Positions 28,311-39,179 are shown, counted from the first letter of the stretch. The stretch: DNA of 64,000 bases from Nostoc sp. CMAA1605 (GCF_021596505.1 NZ_PJIZ01000031.1:1-64000), one strand, 5' to 3'. Program-made: numbers and translations. Notes: generated by a model from the letters alone, not told the origin.

Positions 28311-29129
28311 ATGAACGCCATAGAGTCTGCACAAAATCCCCATCGTTCCTTTGTCTACGGGCCTGTGAAATCTTGGCGATTTGGTCAGTCGCTAGGTATT
28401 GACCCTATTGGGGAAGTATCAACTTGTTCATTCAATTGCATCTATTGTCAATTAGGACAGATGGAAGTCCAGACTCTGCAACGCCAAATATTTGTGCCTA
28501 CAAGCAGGATAGCGGAGGAATTGCGATCGCTGGCATCCTATGCCCAAATCGATGTAGTGACAATTAGCGGTAGTGGCGAACCGACTTTAGCCTTAAATTT
28601 GGAGGAAATTTTAGCGATCGCCAAACAGTTAACCCGCTTACCCACGATAGTATTAACTAATAGTACACTTTTAGGCGATCGCATAGTGCGTCAAGCCTTG
28701 CAGTTCGCTGATATCATCGCTGTTAAACTAGATGCAATTTCGTCACATCAATGGCAGCGTATTAATCGACCTGTAGAGACAATAAATCTATCTGATATTT
28801 TGGCAGGTATTGTCAAATTGCGGCGGGAATATTCAGGAACTCTCGCTATCCAAACAATGGTTTTGTCTCCCTGGACAACAGAAATGCTAGAAGATTACAT
28901 CCAACTGTTACAGCGTCTTCGTCCTGATGAAATTCATCTCAATGTTCCATCTCGACCCCGCGCTTTAGTGCGTCAGTTGGATGCTAGGGGGAATAATGCA
29001 GTTAAATCCGGCTGTGGTGATTTTCACCAACTCCAATGTGTTAGTGCTGATGTCCTCAGTGTTTTAGCTGATGCCATCCAGACTACAACTAAAATTCCTG
29101 TGCGTTGCGTCCCGATAGGTTTGTCATAG
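28311..29129 (+). CDS. Radical SAM protein
   Basis: 272 residues. The iron-sulfur motif CSFNCIYC (Cys39, Cys43, Cys46) is in the CxxxCxxC arrangement that binds the 4Fe-4S cluster and S-adenosylmethionine; SGSGEPTLA follows as the SAM-binding GGE-like motif. The rest forms the TIM-barrel. The substrate is unknown; similar proteins are annotated simply as radical SAM or Fe-S oxidoreductases. Next to it, 26 bases downstream, is a second radical SAM activase, so the two may be co-transcribed. Confidence 0.85.
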   Translation: MNAIESAQNPHRSFVYGPVKSWRFGQSLGIDPIGEVSTCSFNCIYCQLGQMEVQTLQRQIFVPTSRIAEELRSLASYAQIDVVTISGSGEPTLALNLEEILAIAKQLTRLPTIVLTNSTLLGDRIVRQALQFADIIAVKLDAISSHQWQRINRPVETINLSDILAGIVKLRREYSGTLAIQTMVLSPWTTEMLEDYIQLLQRLRPDEIHLNVPSRPRALVRQLDARGNNAVKSGCGDFHQLQCVSADVLSVLADAIQTTTKIPVRCVPIGLS

Positions 29130-29155
29130 TTAACTGTTGAAAGGAATAAACATAG

Positions 29156-29776
29156 ATGGAAACTAAGCCAACCAACCCATCCATTCATTCAGAAATTCCC
29201 TCTGGTTATCTCAACATCATGGGCTACATTGATGAATCAGAAGTGAATGGCCCCGGTTGTCGAGCAGTTGTTTGGGTGCAAGGGTGTCCCCGTGAATGTC
29301 CTGGCTGTTTTAATCCCGATTCCTGGACATTTGAAATTAATCAACTAGTCAGTATTGATAGTTTAGTCGAGCAAATTTTAAGCAAACCCAAAAATACAGG
29401 CGTAACATTCTCTGGTGGAGAACCATTTTGGCAAGCATCCGCTTTGGCTGAGTTAGCACGTAAACTTAAAGCTGCGGGTCTTAATGTCATGTCCTTTACA
29501 GGTTTTACCCTCAAGGAACTACAATCACCCTCCGCGCCTCCAGGTTCTCAAGAACTACTAGCACAACTAGATATTTTAATAGATGGGCCGTTTGTTCAAA
29601 ATTTAGCAATTAATTCGCCAGATTCCCCCGTTTCTTCGCGTAATCAAAAAGTTCGCGTCCTCAACCCCGCCTTTGCTGACAAAATTACCTGGGCTAGTGA
29701 CCAAATAGAAGTCCACATCCTCAAAGACGGGAATCGCATTGTCACCGGTTATCAAGGTTGGTTGGAATGGACTTGA
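29156..29776 (+). CDS. Radical SAM activating enzyme, NrdG-like
   Basis: 206 residues of the anaerobic ribonucleotide reductase activase/pyruvate formate-lyase activase type. CPRECPGC (Cys44, Cys48, Cys51) is the cluster motif and VTFSGGEPFWQ the SAM-binding motif; FNPDSW after the cluster is typical of NrdG-like activases. These enzymes install a glycyl radical in a partner. No partner (nrdD or pfl) is seen in this window, so the target may be elsewhere or the protein may have another use, perhaps with the neighbouring radical SAM protein. Confidence 0.85.
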   Translation: METKPTNPSIHSEIPSGYLNIMGYIDESEVNGPGCRAVVWVQGCPRECPGCFNPDSWTFEINQLVSIDSLVEQILSKPKNTGVTFSGGEPFWQASALAELARKLKAAGLNVMSFTGFTLKELQSPSAPPGSQELLAQLDILIDGPFVQNLAINSPDSPVSSRNQKVRVLNPAFADKITWASDQIEVHILKDGNRIVTGYQGWLEWT

Positions 29777-29924
29777 AGATTTTGGATTTTAGATTTTAGA
29801 TTTTGGATTGAGAAAGCCTATCTCAGATTTAAATTTTTGGATGGTAGAACACTAGGGAGTGGGAATTGATAGTTTCTCCTCCCTATTTTCTTGTATTGTA
29901 ATTACGAATTACGAACTACAAATT

Positions 29925-30371
29925 ATGCTGACGTTGACGCAACGTAAACCACCAAACCCAGAAATAAAGGTCACGTTGACCTTGCAACTCACAGCCGAAG
30001 AACGCACTCGCAGCCGTCACCGCTTTGAAACCGAAGATGGTCAGGTAGTATTTTTGCGCTTACCTAGAGGGACGGTGTTGTGGGATGGAGATATTTTGCA
30101 AGATGAAACTAATGGTAGTCTGATGAGAATAGCCGCTAAACCAGAACCAGTGTTTACGGTTGTCGCTGCTACTCCACTTTTATTAATGCGGGCGGCTTAT
30201 CATTTAGGCAATCGTCACGTACCGATAGAAATTACCCCCAACTATTTACGCCTATCTCCAGACCCCGTTTTACGTACTCTGTTAGCACAGATGGGGCTAG
30301 AAATTACTGAAGAAATTGTCCCCTTTCAACCAGAATTAGGTGCTTATGGACACCATCACTCTCACTCATAG
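29925..30371 (+). CDS. ureE: Urease accessory protein UreE (nickel chaperone)
   Basis: 148 residues from ATG 29925; the longer frame starting at 29859 only adds 22 residues of unlikely sequence. UreE delivers nickel to the UreFGD-urease assembly. The sequence shows the peptide-binding N-terminal domain, the metal-binding domain with [12 protein letters not shown], and a short His-rich tail (YGHHHSHS) for nickel. It overlaps ureF by 26 bases, so the two are translationally coupled. Urease structural genes and ureD are not in this window. Confidence 0.93.
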   Translation: MLTLTQRKPPNPEIKVTLTLQLTAEERTRSRHRFETEDGQVVFLRLPRGTVLWDGDILQDETNGSLMRIAAKPEPVFTVVAATPLLLMRAAYHLGNRHVPIEITPNYLRLSPDPVLRTLLAQMGLEITEEIVPFQPELGAYGHHHSHS

Positions 30372-31035
30372 TCATTTGTTACACCTCTTGCAAATAGCGA
30401 GTTCTGCTTTGCCAGTGGGAGCATACAGCTACTCGGAAGGATTAGAAACTCTAGTAGAAAATGGCACAATTACCACTCAAGAAAGTTTACAGCATTGGTT
30501 AACAGCCGAACTGCGTTATGGGGCAATTCGCTTAGAAACAGCGATGATTTTGAGAGTATATGAGGCTGTAAATCAAGGCGATTTTGAGAAATTACGCTAT
30601 TGGAATTTATGGTTATCTGCGGCGCGAGAAACCCAGGAATTACGTAATTCTAGCTGGCAAATGGGGCGATCGCTCCTACAATTACTGGTGAAACTACAAC
30701 CGCAAATATCCGATTTAGCTCATGCAGTGGGTAATCCTTGTAATTATGCGATCGCTTTTGCTCTAGCGGCTACCCATTGGCAAATTGATCCACAAGCGGC
30801 TTTATTAGCATATCTGCATAGCTGGGCAACTAATTTAATTACGGCTGGAATTAAAATTATTCCCCTCGGTCAAACAGCCGGACAAGAAATATTACTCAAT
30901 TTACAGCCATTAATCAGTGCTGCCACAATGGAAATAATGGATTTGGAAGATGATGATTTGAGTTGTTGTAGTTGGGGTTTATCTTTAGCTAGTATGCAGC
31001 ATGAAACACAGTACACAAGGCTTTTTAGAAGTTGA
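30346..31035 (+). CDS. ureF: Urease accessory protein UreF
   Basis: 229 residues from ATG 30346. All-helical UreF binds UreD and UreG in the nickel insertion complex. Typical segments are [21 protein letters not shown] near the N-terminus and [25 protein letters not shown] in the middle. The start overlaps the end of ureE. Unusually, ureG does not follow directly: a two-gene DUF6888/DUF6887 unit of about 450 bases lies between. Confidence 0.93.
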   Translation: MDTITLTHSHLLHLLQIASSALPVGAYSYSEGLETLVENGTITTQESLQHWLTAELRYGAIRLETAMILRVYEAVNQGDFEKLRYWNLWLSAARETQELRNSSWQMGRSLLQLLVKLQPQISDLAHAVGNPCNYAIAFALAATHWQIDPQAALLAYLHSWATNLITAGIKIIPLGQTAGQEILLNLQPLISAATMEIMDLEDDDLSCCSWGLSLASMQHETQYTRLFRS

Positions 31036-31125
31036 GCATACTTTAGTCAAGTGTAAACCTGCTAATCTGATACCAGACTAGTTGATTGAGGTGGAACAAT
31101 TTTACCAACTTCTGAACAAGGCATT

Positions 31126-31275
31126 ATGTGCGTTACACTGTGCCAATCTCTAACAAATACTTTTAAGCCTATTTTTATTGTGCGTTTAGATGAGCGAACA
31201 GGTAATGTCTTTATTTTGGCAGGAGATAATATACAAATAGAGATATATCGTAATGGTCGTTGGAGATTTATATAG
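31126..31275 (+). CDS. DUF6888 family small protein
   Basis: 49 residues from ATG 31126. CQSLTN, VRLDERTGNVFILAGD, and the end IEIYRNGRWRFI match the DUF6888 pattern of short cyanobacterial proteins. The same frame continues upstream as LPTSEQG, which also fits the family, to about 31099 where only ATT could start; GAGGTGG at 31088-31094 would be its ribosome binding site. So the true start may be unusual, or the gene has lost its original start. The stop overlaps the next gene by one base. Function unknown. Confidence 0.7.
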   Translation: MCVTLCQSLTNTFKPIFIVRLDERTGNVFILAGDNIQIEIYRNGRWRFI

Positions 31276-31484
31276 TGAAAACTGACTTTAACAAAATGAC
31301 AAAAGCTGAACTAAGAGCTTATGTAGTTGCTCATCCAAACGATCAAGCGGCGTTTTATGCTTTTGTTGATCGTTTCACAGCAGGAGCAACCACTGAAACA
31401 TTTGCGATGCCTCAATCACCAGCAGAAATTGCAGAAGTGGATAACTTAGTTAGGCAAAAAATAGAACAAATTCAAACTGAATAA
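31275..31484 (+). CDS. DUF6887 family small protein
   Basis: 69 residues from GTG 31275, which shares a base with the stop of the DUF6888 gene (TAGTG), so translation is coupled. KMTKAELRAYVVAHPNDQAAFYAFVDR is the family hallmark, followed by a linker and the helical end IAEVDNLVRQKIEQI. DUF6887 and DUF6888 genes occur as adjacent pairs in many cyanobacteria. Their size and coupling resemble toxin-antitoxin pairs, but no function is established to my knowledge. Confidence 0.75.
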   Translation: MKTDFNKMTKAELRAYVVAHPNDQAAFYAFVDRFTAGATTETFAMPQSPAEIAEVDNLVRQKIEQIQTE

Positions 31485-31515
31485 TTATGAATTAATAATT
31501 GATTTTTATTGACTT

Positions 31516-32112
31516 ATGACCACATTTAGAGTAGGGGTAGCAGGGCCAGTTGGTTCAGGGAAAACAGCTTTAGTGGATGCTATGTGTAAAGCACTGCGCG
31601 ATCGCTATCAAATTGCTGTAGTGACAAATGATATTTATACTCAAGAAGATGCTCAATTTTTAGTCCGTTCTCAAGCCTTAGCTAGCGATCGCATTTTGGG
31701 AGTAGAAACCGGAGGTTGTCCCCACACCGCCATTCGGGAAGATGCTTCTATGAATTTAGCAGCCATTGAACAACTAGAACAGCGTTTTAAGCAATTAGAT
31801 TTAGTCTTCTTAGAAAGCGGTGGTGATAATTTAGCCGCTACCTTCAGTCCTGAATTAGTAGACCTCACAATTTACGTGATTGATGTCGCCGCCGGTGATA
31901 AAATCCCGCGCAAGGGCGGCCCCGGTATTACAAAATCCGATTTACTAGTAATTAACAAAACCGACCTCGCACCCTATGTAGGCGCAGATTTAAGCGTCAT
32001 GGAACGAGACGCGAAAAAAATGCGTGGTGATAAACCCTTTATTTTCACCAACCTAAAAACCCAACAAGGACTCAAGGAAGTCATCGAATTCGTCTGTAGT
32101 CATTGTCAATAG
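31516..32112 (+). CDS. ureG: Urease accessory GTPase UreG
   Basis: 198 residues. SIMIBI-class GTPase that powers nickel insertion into urease. P-loop [12 protein letters not shown] (10-21), the metal-binding Cys-Pro-His in [32 protein letters not shown] and the base-recognition NKTDLAP are all present and intact. It follows the DUF6887 gene by 31 bases on the same strand and completes the ureE-ureF-ureG set. Confidence 0.96.
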   Translation: MTTFRVGVAGPVGSGKTALVDAMCKALRDRYQIAVVTNDIYTQEDAQFLVRSQALASDRILGVETGGCPHTAIREDASMNLAAIEQLEQRFKQLDLVFLESGGDNLAATFSPELVDLTIYVIDVAAGDKIPRKGGPGITKSDLLVINKTDLAPYVGADLSVMERDAKKMRGDKPFIFTNLKTQQGLKEVIEFVCSHCQ

Positions 32113-32200
32113 TCATTAGTCAATAGTCATTAGTCATTAGCTTTTCTCGCCTTCTACCTTGTCTCCCCAGTCCCCAATCCCCAATCCCCAATCCCCCTAG
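32103..32200. repeat. STRR arrays between ureG and the DUF58 gene
   Basis: AGTCATT/AGTCAAT heptamers (32103-32140) followed by CCCCAATCCCCAATCC units (32164-32198). Confidence 0.75.
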
Positions 32201-32220
32201 TGATGAGTTAAAAAAGAAAC

Positions 32221-33375
32221 ATGAAAATTATCAAACTCATCACTAACTGGTTAGAAATTCATGCTAGTTCCCCCACATACGCCGGTTGGGTGTTAGCAGG
32301 GATTGCTGTTTGTTTTTTTGGTGCGGCGATTAATACGATGGCTGGTTGGCTTTACGCTATTAGTGGCGTAACTCTGGCTTTACTGGGGATAGCTGCATTT
32401 TTAGCATCGCGATCGCTTGTTGGTCTATCTGTCACCCGTCGTCAGATTGCACCTGTCTCGGCTGGGGATGAATTAACTTTAGAATTAGAAATCTCTAACC
32501 CTACTAAGCAATCTGTCACTTTATTGCAGGTTGAAGATATCTTACCGTTTGTGCTGGGAAAACCCATTAAACACAGCATTGAAACTATTGCTAGCCGAGA
32601 AACTTACCGTTGGGTATATTATCACCCTACCGAAAAGCGGGGCATTTATCGCTGGCACACCGTCGAATTGGCGACAGGCGCACCTTTAGGTTTATTTTGG
32701 TCGCGTCGTCAGTACCACTGTGAAACAACAGCCATTGTTTATCCCACAGTCTTACCCCTGAGTGCTTGTCCCCTAGTGGATGAAATCGGGGAAGAAGAAA
32801 GTCAAAGGAATGAGTATCACGGTAGACCTTTGCAAACAGCCACATCGGGATTAGTGCGATCGCTGCGTCCCTATCGTATTGGCGACCCCACCCGCTTGAT
32901 TCACTGGCGGACTAGTGCGCGCTATGGTGAGTTACGTGTGCGCGAATTAGAAATGATTACCAGTGGACAGCAAGTAATTATTGCTTTAGATACTGCTGGT
33001 AATTGGGAAGCAGAAAATTTTGAGCAAGCTGTAATTGCCGCAGCGTCAATGTATTTTTACGCACAACACCAGCAATTACAAGTGCAACTATTAACAGCCG
33101 CCACAGGATTAGTCAGAGGCGATCGCTCAGTTTTAGAAACTCTAGCCGCTACCAAATATCACGAAGATATCAGCGATTATGACGAACAGCATCCCCTGAT
33201 TTGGCTGACTCAGAATCCTCTCAGTATATCTTCTTTACCTCAAGGTAGTCGTTGGTTATTGTGGCCAGATATACAATCAAACAATCAGCCCGTCTTAGTG
33301 AGTCGAGATTATCCAGGTGTAGTTATAGATACAGCACAAGCACTGCGATCGCAACTCCAAAAACCTTTAGTATAA
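32221..33375 (+). CDS. DUF58 domain membrane protein
   Basis: 384 residues. Two transmembrane helices near residues 17-62, then a beta-rich region and the DUF58 core with RSLRPYRIGDPTRLIHWRTSARYGELRVRELE (central residues) followed by VIIALDTAG, a VWA-like segment. DUF58 proteins are usually found beside MoxR-type AAA ATPases and act as membrane-anchored adaptors; here no MoxR gene is adjacent. Function not established. Confidence 0.85.
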   Translation: MKIIKLITNWLEIHASSPTYAGWVLAGIAVCFFGAAINTMAGWLYAISGVTLALLGIAAFLASRSLVGLSVTRRQIAPVSAGDELTLELEISNPTKQSVTLLQVEDILPFVLGKPIKHSIETIASRETYRWVYYHPTEKRGIYRWHTVELATGAPLGLFWSRRQYHCETTAIVYPTVLPLSACPLVDEIGEEESQRNEYHGRPLQTATSGLVRSLRPYRIGDPTRLIHWRTSARYGELRVRELEMITSGQQVIIALDTAGNWEAENFEQAVIAAASMYFYAQHQQLQVQLLTAATGLVRGDRSVLETLAATKYHEDISDYDEQHPLIWLTQNPLSISSLPQGSRWLLWPDIQSNNQPVLVSRDYPGVVIDTAQALRSQLQKPLV

Positions 33376-33410
33376 TTAAACCAATTCGCAATTCGCTTTT
33401 TCTGTGTTTT

Positions 33411-33545
33411 AGGGACTTCCAGAAAATAAATGATTCAATGAGTGAGAACAAATACAATCATCAGCTTCTTCTTCCCTTGCTCACTCAATTCCATTTTTCG
33501 ACACAGAGGAATAAGGGTTTGAGAGAGTTTTTGTGTAAGTCCTGA
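33411..33545. repeat. Second MITE-like element with AGGGACTTCC end
   Basis: The left end AGGGACTTCCAGAAAATA is the inverted copy of the right end of the element at 1581-1741, and the right end (TGTAAGTCCT) matches the inverted form of the other terminus. The interior differs, so the two are distant members of one family or share only ends. Confidence 0.5.
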
Positions 33546-33602
33546 TAAAGTAGATGGACTTGGCGCAGCGATTATCTACGACCTTAAGAAAAGGAGGAGA
33601 GA

Positions 33603-33830
33603 ATGAGTGTTTCCATTATCAATGAAGTGATCAAACGGCTAGAAATCATGCCGCAGCACTTGCAACAAAGAGTGCTTGAATTTACTCAAGCGTTAGTAAA
33701 AGCTGAACTTCGAGGAACTCCAGGGCAGCAATTGCTACGTTTTGCAGGTTCAATCCCTCCTGACGATCTCCAGGTAATGCGTGAGGCGATCAAGCAGGAT
33801 TGTGAACGGGTAGATGTCGATGAGTGGTAG
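33603..33830 (+). CDS. Putative antitoxin of a PIN-domain toxin pair
   Basis: 75 residues, preceded by a strong ribosome binding site (AAGGAGGAG). The N-terminal half is helical (INEVIKRLEIMPQHLQQRVLEFTQAL), like the DUF2281-type antitoxins, and the C-terminal half holds SIPPDDLQVMREAIKQDCERVD, the toxin-binding type tail. Its stop codon overlaps the start of the PIN gene, as is typical for such pairs. Confidence 0.8.
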   Translation: MSVSIINEVIKRLEIMPQHLQQRVLEFTQALVKAELRGTPGQQLLRFAGSIPPDDLQVMREAIKQDCERVDVDEW

Positions 33831-34209
33831 GTATTTGCTCGATACCAACATCATCATTGCTCTTTTTGCAGATGAAGCGATCGTCAAAAGCAATCTTGCT
33901 CAATCCAACGAAGTTTTCATTCCAAGTTTTGTGATTGGTGAGTTGTGTTATGGAGCCAGAAAGTCAGGACGAGTTGAAGCAAATTTGGCGAGAGTTGATG
34001 AGCTAGTTGCTAGCAGCACGATATTGGGATGTGACGCTGAAACCGCACGACAATACGGTGAGGTCAAAAACAAGTTAAGGCTCAAGGGTCGTCCGTTACC
34101 TGAGAACGATATCTGGATTGCATCTCTTGCACTGCAACACGCTCTGATTCTAGTAACACGCGATGCTCATTTTCAAGAAGTGGAGAGTCTACAAACAGTA
34201 GCATGGTGA
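33814..34209 (+). CDS. PIN-domain ribonuclease toxin (VapC-like)
   Basis: 131 residues (129 if ATG 33820 is used). The PIN acid residues are visible: Asp in LLDTNIIIALF, Glu in VIGELCYGARKSGR, and Asp in PENDIWIASLALQH, plus VTRDAHF near the end. Such toxins cut tRNA or rRNA when the antitoxin is degraded. It overlaps the antitoxin gene by 17 bases. Confidence 0.88.
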   Translation: MSMSGRYLLDTNIIIALFADEAIVKSNLAQSNEVFIPSFVIGELCYGARKSGRVEANLARVDELVASSTILGCDAETARQYGEVKNKLRLKGRPLPENDIWIASLALQHALILVTRDAHFQEVESLQTVAW

Positions 34210-34293
34210 GTAAAGTTGCGCTCCGTGATTGATTTCCTGGAGCAATGCGAATTTTACTAGTGAAAGATGAAGCAGAATACCCATCGGCAGATA

Positions 34294-36001
<1,708 letters not shown>

Positions 36002-36034
36002 AACTACTGCTATCATTATATATGCTTCGTAGTT

Positions 36035-36108
36035 GGGGCTGTAGCTCAGTTGGATAGAGCGAGCGCCTCCTAAGCGCTAGGTCGCCGGTTCGAGCCTGGC
36101 CAGTCCCG
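36035..36108 (+). tRNA. tRNA-Arg (anticodon CCU)
   Basis: A 74-base cloverleaf: acceptor GGGGCTG paired with CAGTCCC (one G-T pair), D arm GCTC/GAGC, anticodon stem AGCGC/GCGCT with loop CTCCTAA (anticodon CCT), T arm GCCGG/CTGGC. No intron and no encoded CCA directly at the end. No integrase or direct repeat suggests an integration site here. Confidence 0.95.
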
Positions 36109-36319
36109 TCGCCAACTACTCATCATCATAAAAGTGAAAAATGGCAATTTCCATTACGGGATTGCTTGCTGGGTATGAGTAAACTGTAGCTAATACCTGT
36201 GTAATTGCAGATTCACAAAGTTTGCGAGTATGCTATTTAAGTGCATTTGCCAATTTGTCCTTGTGATTTTTCTGCCTGATTGCAAAAATTATTCCCGAAA
36301 AAGACAAAGTTAGAGAGCC

Positions 36320-36892
36320 TTGAAGAATAATCTATTGTTTAGAGGTAAGTCATTTCAATTTGCAGTTCTGATTCTACCGCTATTGATGTGGTGGGGATAT
36401 AAGGAAGCACAAAATAATCATGAACCGCCAGAAGCAGTTATTGTTTTAGGTGGCTCAACCAAAAACTTAGAAAGAGAGAAGTTTACTGCTCAGTTTGCTC
36501 GTCAGTATCCCAATATACCAATCATGATTTCTGGCGGTAGTCCCCCTACATACACCAAAAGCGTATTCACAAAGGCTGGTATCAGTCCTAAAAGATTACA
36601 TTTAGACTATGAAGCTGTAGATACAGTCACAAACTTTACTACATTGGTAGATGATTTACAGGCGCGCAAAATTAAAAGTGTTTATTTAATTACCTCAGAT
36701 TTTCATATGCGCCGTGCTTGTGTAATTGGTGAAATCATTTTAGGTAGTCGAGGAATCAACTTTAAACCGGTAGCAGTACCGTCTCAAACTCCCCCTGAAC
36801 CGATTGAAAAATCCATCCGTGATGGAGCTAGAGCTTTATTTTGGGTAGCTACCGGTTACACAGGCGCGGAAGAGGTGAAAACTCGGCGGTAA
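36320..36892 (+). CDS. YdcF/SanA-like DUF218 protein
   Basis: 190 residues from a TTG start; the N-terminus has one hydrophobic helix (FQFAVLILPLLMWWGY), so a membrane anchor is likely. The DUF218 core shows AVIVLGGSTKN, IPIMISGGSPP, LDYEAVDTVTNFTTLV and LITSDFHMRRACVIG. The family is linked to envelope biogenesis and has a Rossmann-like fold with unproven catalysis. Confidence 0.82.
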   Translation: MKNNLLFRGKSFQFAVLILPLLMWWGYKEAQNNHEPPEAVIVLGGSTKNLEREKFTAQFARQYPNIPIMISGGSPPTYTKSVFTKAGISPKRLHLDYEAVDTVTNFTTLVDDLQARKIKSVYLITSDFHMRRACVIGEIILGSRGINFKPVAVPSQTPPEPIEKSIRDGARALFWVATGYTGAEEVKTRR

Positions 36893-36999
36893 GAAGGGGA
36901 AAATTGAGAATTGGTGAAAATTTTCTTGTGCTTTCCTCTTCTCTATTTCTTATTTACGCCCATTTTTTCAAAATGCAACGTCTATAAATACAAATGTTT

Positions 37000-37293
37000 T
37001 TAAGCAGCAATTTCCTGCACTAAAACATAAGGTTGAAGAATTAGAGTGTTAAATCGTTTAGTGCGATCGCTATTCCATTCTCCCATTTGAGTGTTAGAAG
37101 GTTTAGTCAGTAATTGATTCTCAATCCATTGCTGCACTGATGATGTATTATCAGTAGCGATCGCTTCACCTACAGCTAGTAAATCCAAATCTAGTGACAC
37201 CAAAATTACAGCATCTCTCTGCACATGAGGAATTAGCCATTCCCACTCGGCTTCATCTAAAGTTTCTGATAATTCCTTTCTTAAATCCGACAT
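37000..37293 (-). CDS. DUF2288 family protein
   Basis: 97 residues. Matches the DUF2288 pattern: EAEWEWLIPHVQRDAVILVSLDLDLLAVGEAIATDN, then QQWIENQLLTKPS and ILQPYVLVQE. These small proteins are widespread in cyanobacteria and some proteobacteria. Function unknown. Lies on the minus strand before an AI-2E family gene. Confidence 0.8.
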   Translation of the reverse strand: MSDLRKELSETLDEAEWEWLIPHVQRDAVILVSLDLDLLAVGEAIATDNTSSVQQWIENQLLTKPSNTQMGEWNSDRTKRFNTLILQPYVLVQEIAA

Positions 37294-37383
37294 AATTTTC
37301 CATTGTTGCGTGTATAAATTGATTTTACCGATTAATCGGGCATCACAAACTTAAAAATTTCCAAATATATTGAATCAACATAA

Positions 37384-38421
37384 CTAAATTTCTGATTTCA
37401 TCGCCTCAATTTCAAACAAAGATACAATTACACCTGTAATGGGAATTGATAGGAAAATTCCCAATAATCCCGCAACTCTTGCACCTACTAATAAAGCAAA
37501 AAACACCACCACCGGATTGAGATTTAATGTGCCTTGCATAATTCTAGGGGCAAATAAGTTATCTTGTATTTGTTGCAAAATTATACAAGCTATTAATACT
37601 TTTATCGCTAACCAAACACTTTGAGATAACAAAATTAAAGTGACTATACTTACACCTAAAGTTGCCCCTATACCGGGGATAATATCTAATATTCCGACTA
37701 TCAAAGCTAGCAATAAAGCAAATGGTGCATTCAATAAGAGAAAGACAATGAAACTTGATGTTGAGAGAAATAACATCAAGAGCAATTGACCTCGAAAAAA
37801 GCCTAAAAAATTGCGGCGCAGGACATTGGTAAATCTTCTCCGATGTTGAGTTGGCAGAACTTTGAGCATTAAAGACCATAGCTTTTCCCCATCTAGCAAG
37901 ATAAAGAAAGCCACAACAGCGATGATGATAAACGTCACAAAATTAGACAATACTTGTTGTAGTATCGCCAAACTTGTCACTAAACTCGATATTGCTTGAT
38001 TGCGTAACTGTTCTTGTACTAAACTTAAATCTATTTGTAAATTCCGACTACGCAGCAACGATTCAATTTTTTCTAACAAAGGTAATAAAGAAGTTAAAAA
38101 ATTAGAGATACTATCTATTAATTGCTGTCCTTGGGAAATGACCGTCAAACCAATAGTAACTAACAGCCCAGTCAAACATATAATACTAATCAAAAAAACT
38201 ATCACAACTGCTATGCCGTGGGGCAGAAAATGCCGCAACCACTTAACAGGATAGCTGAGTAAAAAAGCTAAAATTGCCGCAAATGTAAAAATTACAATGA
38301 CTGTTTGAAAATATGCCAAAAGCTGGACTAAAACCCAGCCAGCAGCAACTAATAGTAAAAAACGGACTATTAAGGAATTGTTCAGTCGATTCCACAAAGT
38401 TTTGGCTTCTAAGCCATTCAT
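37384..38421 (-). CDS. AI-2E transporter family membrane protein
   Basis: 345 residues with about seven hydrophobic helices, including FAAILAFLLSYPVKWL and VVVFFALLVGARVAGLLGIFLSIPITG, the latter typical of the C-terminal signature (GxxGxxLxxP). A helical coil region (120-165) faces the cytoplasm or periplasm. The family includes exporters and Na+/H+ antiporters; the name from AI-2 is historical. Substrate not known. Confidence 0.88.
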   Translation of the reverse strand: MNGLEAKTLWNRLNNSLIVRFLLLVAAGWVLVQLLAYFQTVIVIFTFAAILAFLLSYPVKWLRHFLPHGIAVVIVFLISIICLTGLLVTIGLTVISQGQQLIDSISNFLTSLLPLLEKIESLLRSRNLQIDLSLVQEQLRNQAISSLVTSLAILQQVLSNFVTFIIIAVVAFFILLDGEKLWSLMLKVLPTQHRRRFTNVLRRNFLGFFRGQLLLMLFLSTSSFIVFLLLNAPFALLLALIVGILDIIPGIGATLGVSIVTLILLSQSVWLAIKVLIACIILQQIQDNLFAPRIMQGTLNLNPVVVFFALLVGARVAGLLGIFLSIPITGVIVSLFEIEAMKSEI

Positions 38422-38538
38422 ATAAATTTAAAATTCAAAGTGCGATGAGGTTCATAGGTCGCTGTCATATTGTTTTTCAATTTATATAAATAAATTAGCG
38501 ATCGCTACTTTCCCAAAGCAGAGATTCTCCAGATGTTT

Positions 38539-39177
38539 TCACCGTCCTAAATCGTGCATTTGGTTAATGACGGCGGCGCATTTTTGTGTTATCTGTTCTA
38601 GTTCTTCCTTATTAGTAGAACTGGGAGCATCAATTAAATTACCGATTCTGACAGTGAGCGGAACTCGACGCGGTAACGATGAGCCTTTTTGTAAAATCTG
38701 GTCTGAACCCCATAAACATACAGGTAATATAGGGGCTTTAGCTTTAGCGGCTAATAGTAAAGCACCACGCTTAGGATCATGAATCTTGCCGTCGGGGGTA
38801 CGAGTTCCTTCCAAGAACACACCCACAGCCCAACCTTGATCAAGATATTCTAAAGCGGCGCGGATAGCATTGCGATCGGCACTTCCCCGACTAACTGGAT
38901 AAGCACCATACAATTTAATCGCCTGCGCCAACACAGGAACATCAAACAATTCTTCCTTAGCCATGTATGCTACAGGGCGACGGACACAATTAGAGACAAT
39001 GGGCGGATCAAAGTAGCTAGCATGATTACTCACAACCACTAAAGGGCCGGACTGAGGCACATTTTCCACACCGTAAATCCGTCCCCGAAAGTAAGCATGA
39101 AGCATCGGACTAACTACCGACCACTTAAAAGCGTGGTAAAGAGCCAGACTAATCAAGGGTTCGCGTGTTCGAGACAT
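38539..39177 (-). CDS. plsC: 1-acyl-sn-glycerol-3-phosphate acyltransferase
   Basis: 212 residues from ATG 39177; an 18-residue longer frame is only translated repeat DNA (Pro/Cys/Met-rich). It transfers the second acyl chain to lysophosphatidic acid at the membrane. NHASYFDPP (NHxxxxD motif) and FLEGTRTPDG (glycerol-phosphate binding) are present. It is last in a minus-strand run with plsX, fabH and fabD, so the genes for fatty acid start and phospholipid formation stand together. Confidence 0.9.
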   Translation of the reverse strand: MSRTREPLISLALYHAFKWSVVSPMLHAYFRGRIYGVENVPQSGPLVVVSNHASYFDPPIVSNCVRRPVAYMAKEELFDVPVLAQAIKLYGAYPVSRGSADRNAIRAALEYLDQGWAVGVFLEGTRTPDGKIHDPKRGALLLAAKAKAPILPVCLWGSDQILQKGSSLPRRVPLTVRIGNLIDAPSSTNKEELEQITQKCAAVINQMHDLGR

Positions 39178-39179
39178 AA

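Noticed and set aside
29859-29924. Longer start for ureE
   Set aside because: Adds 22 residues unlike the family; ATG 29925 gives the normal UreE start.
33252-33545. Frame of 97 codons overlapping the DUF58 gene end
   Set aside because: Begins inside the DUF58 gene in another frame and runs through a MITE-like repeat; no protein family seen.
36035-36108. tRNA-Arg as attachment site of an integrated element
   Set aside because: No integrase, no direct repeat of the tRNA 3' end and only ordinary genes nearby.
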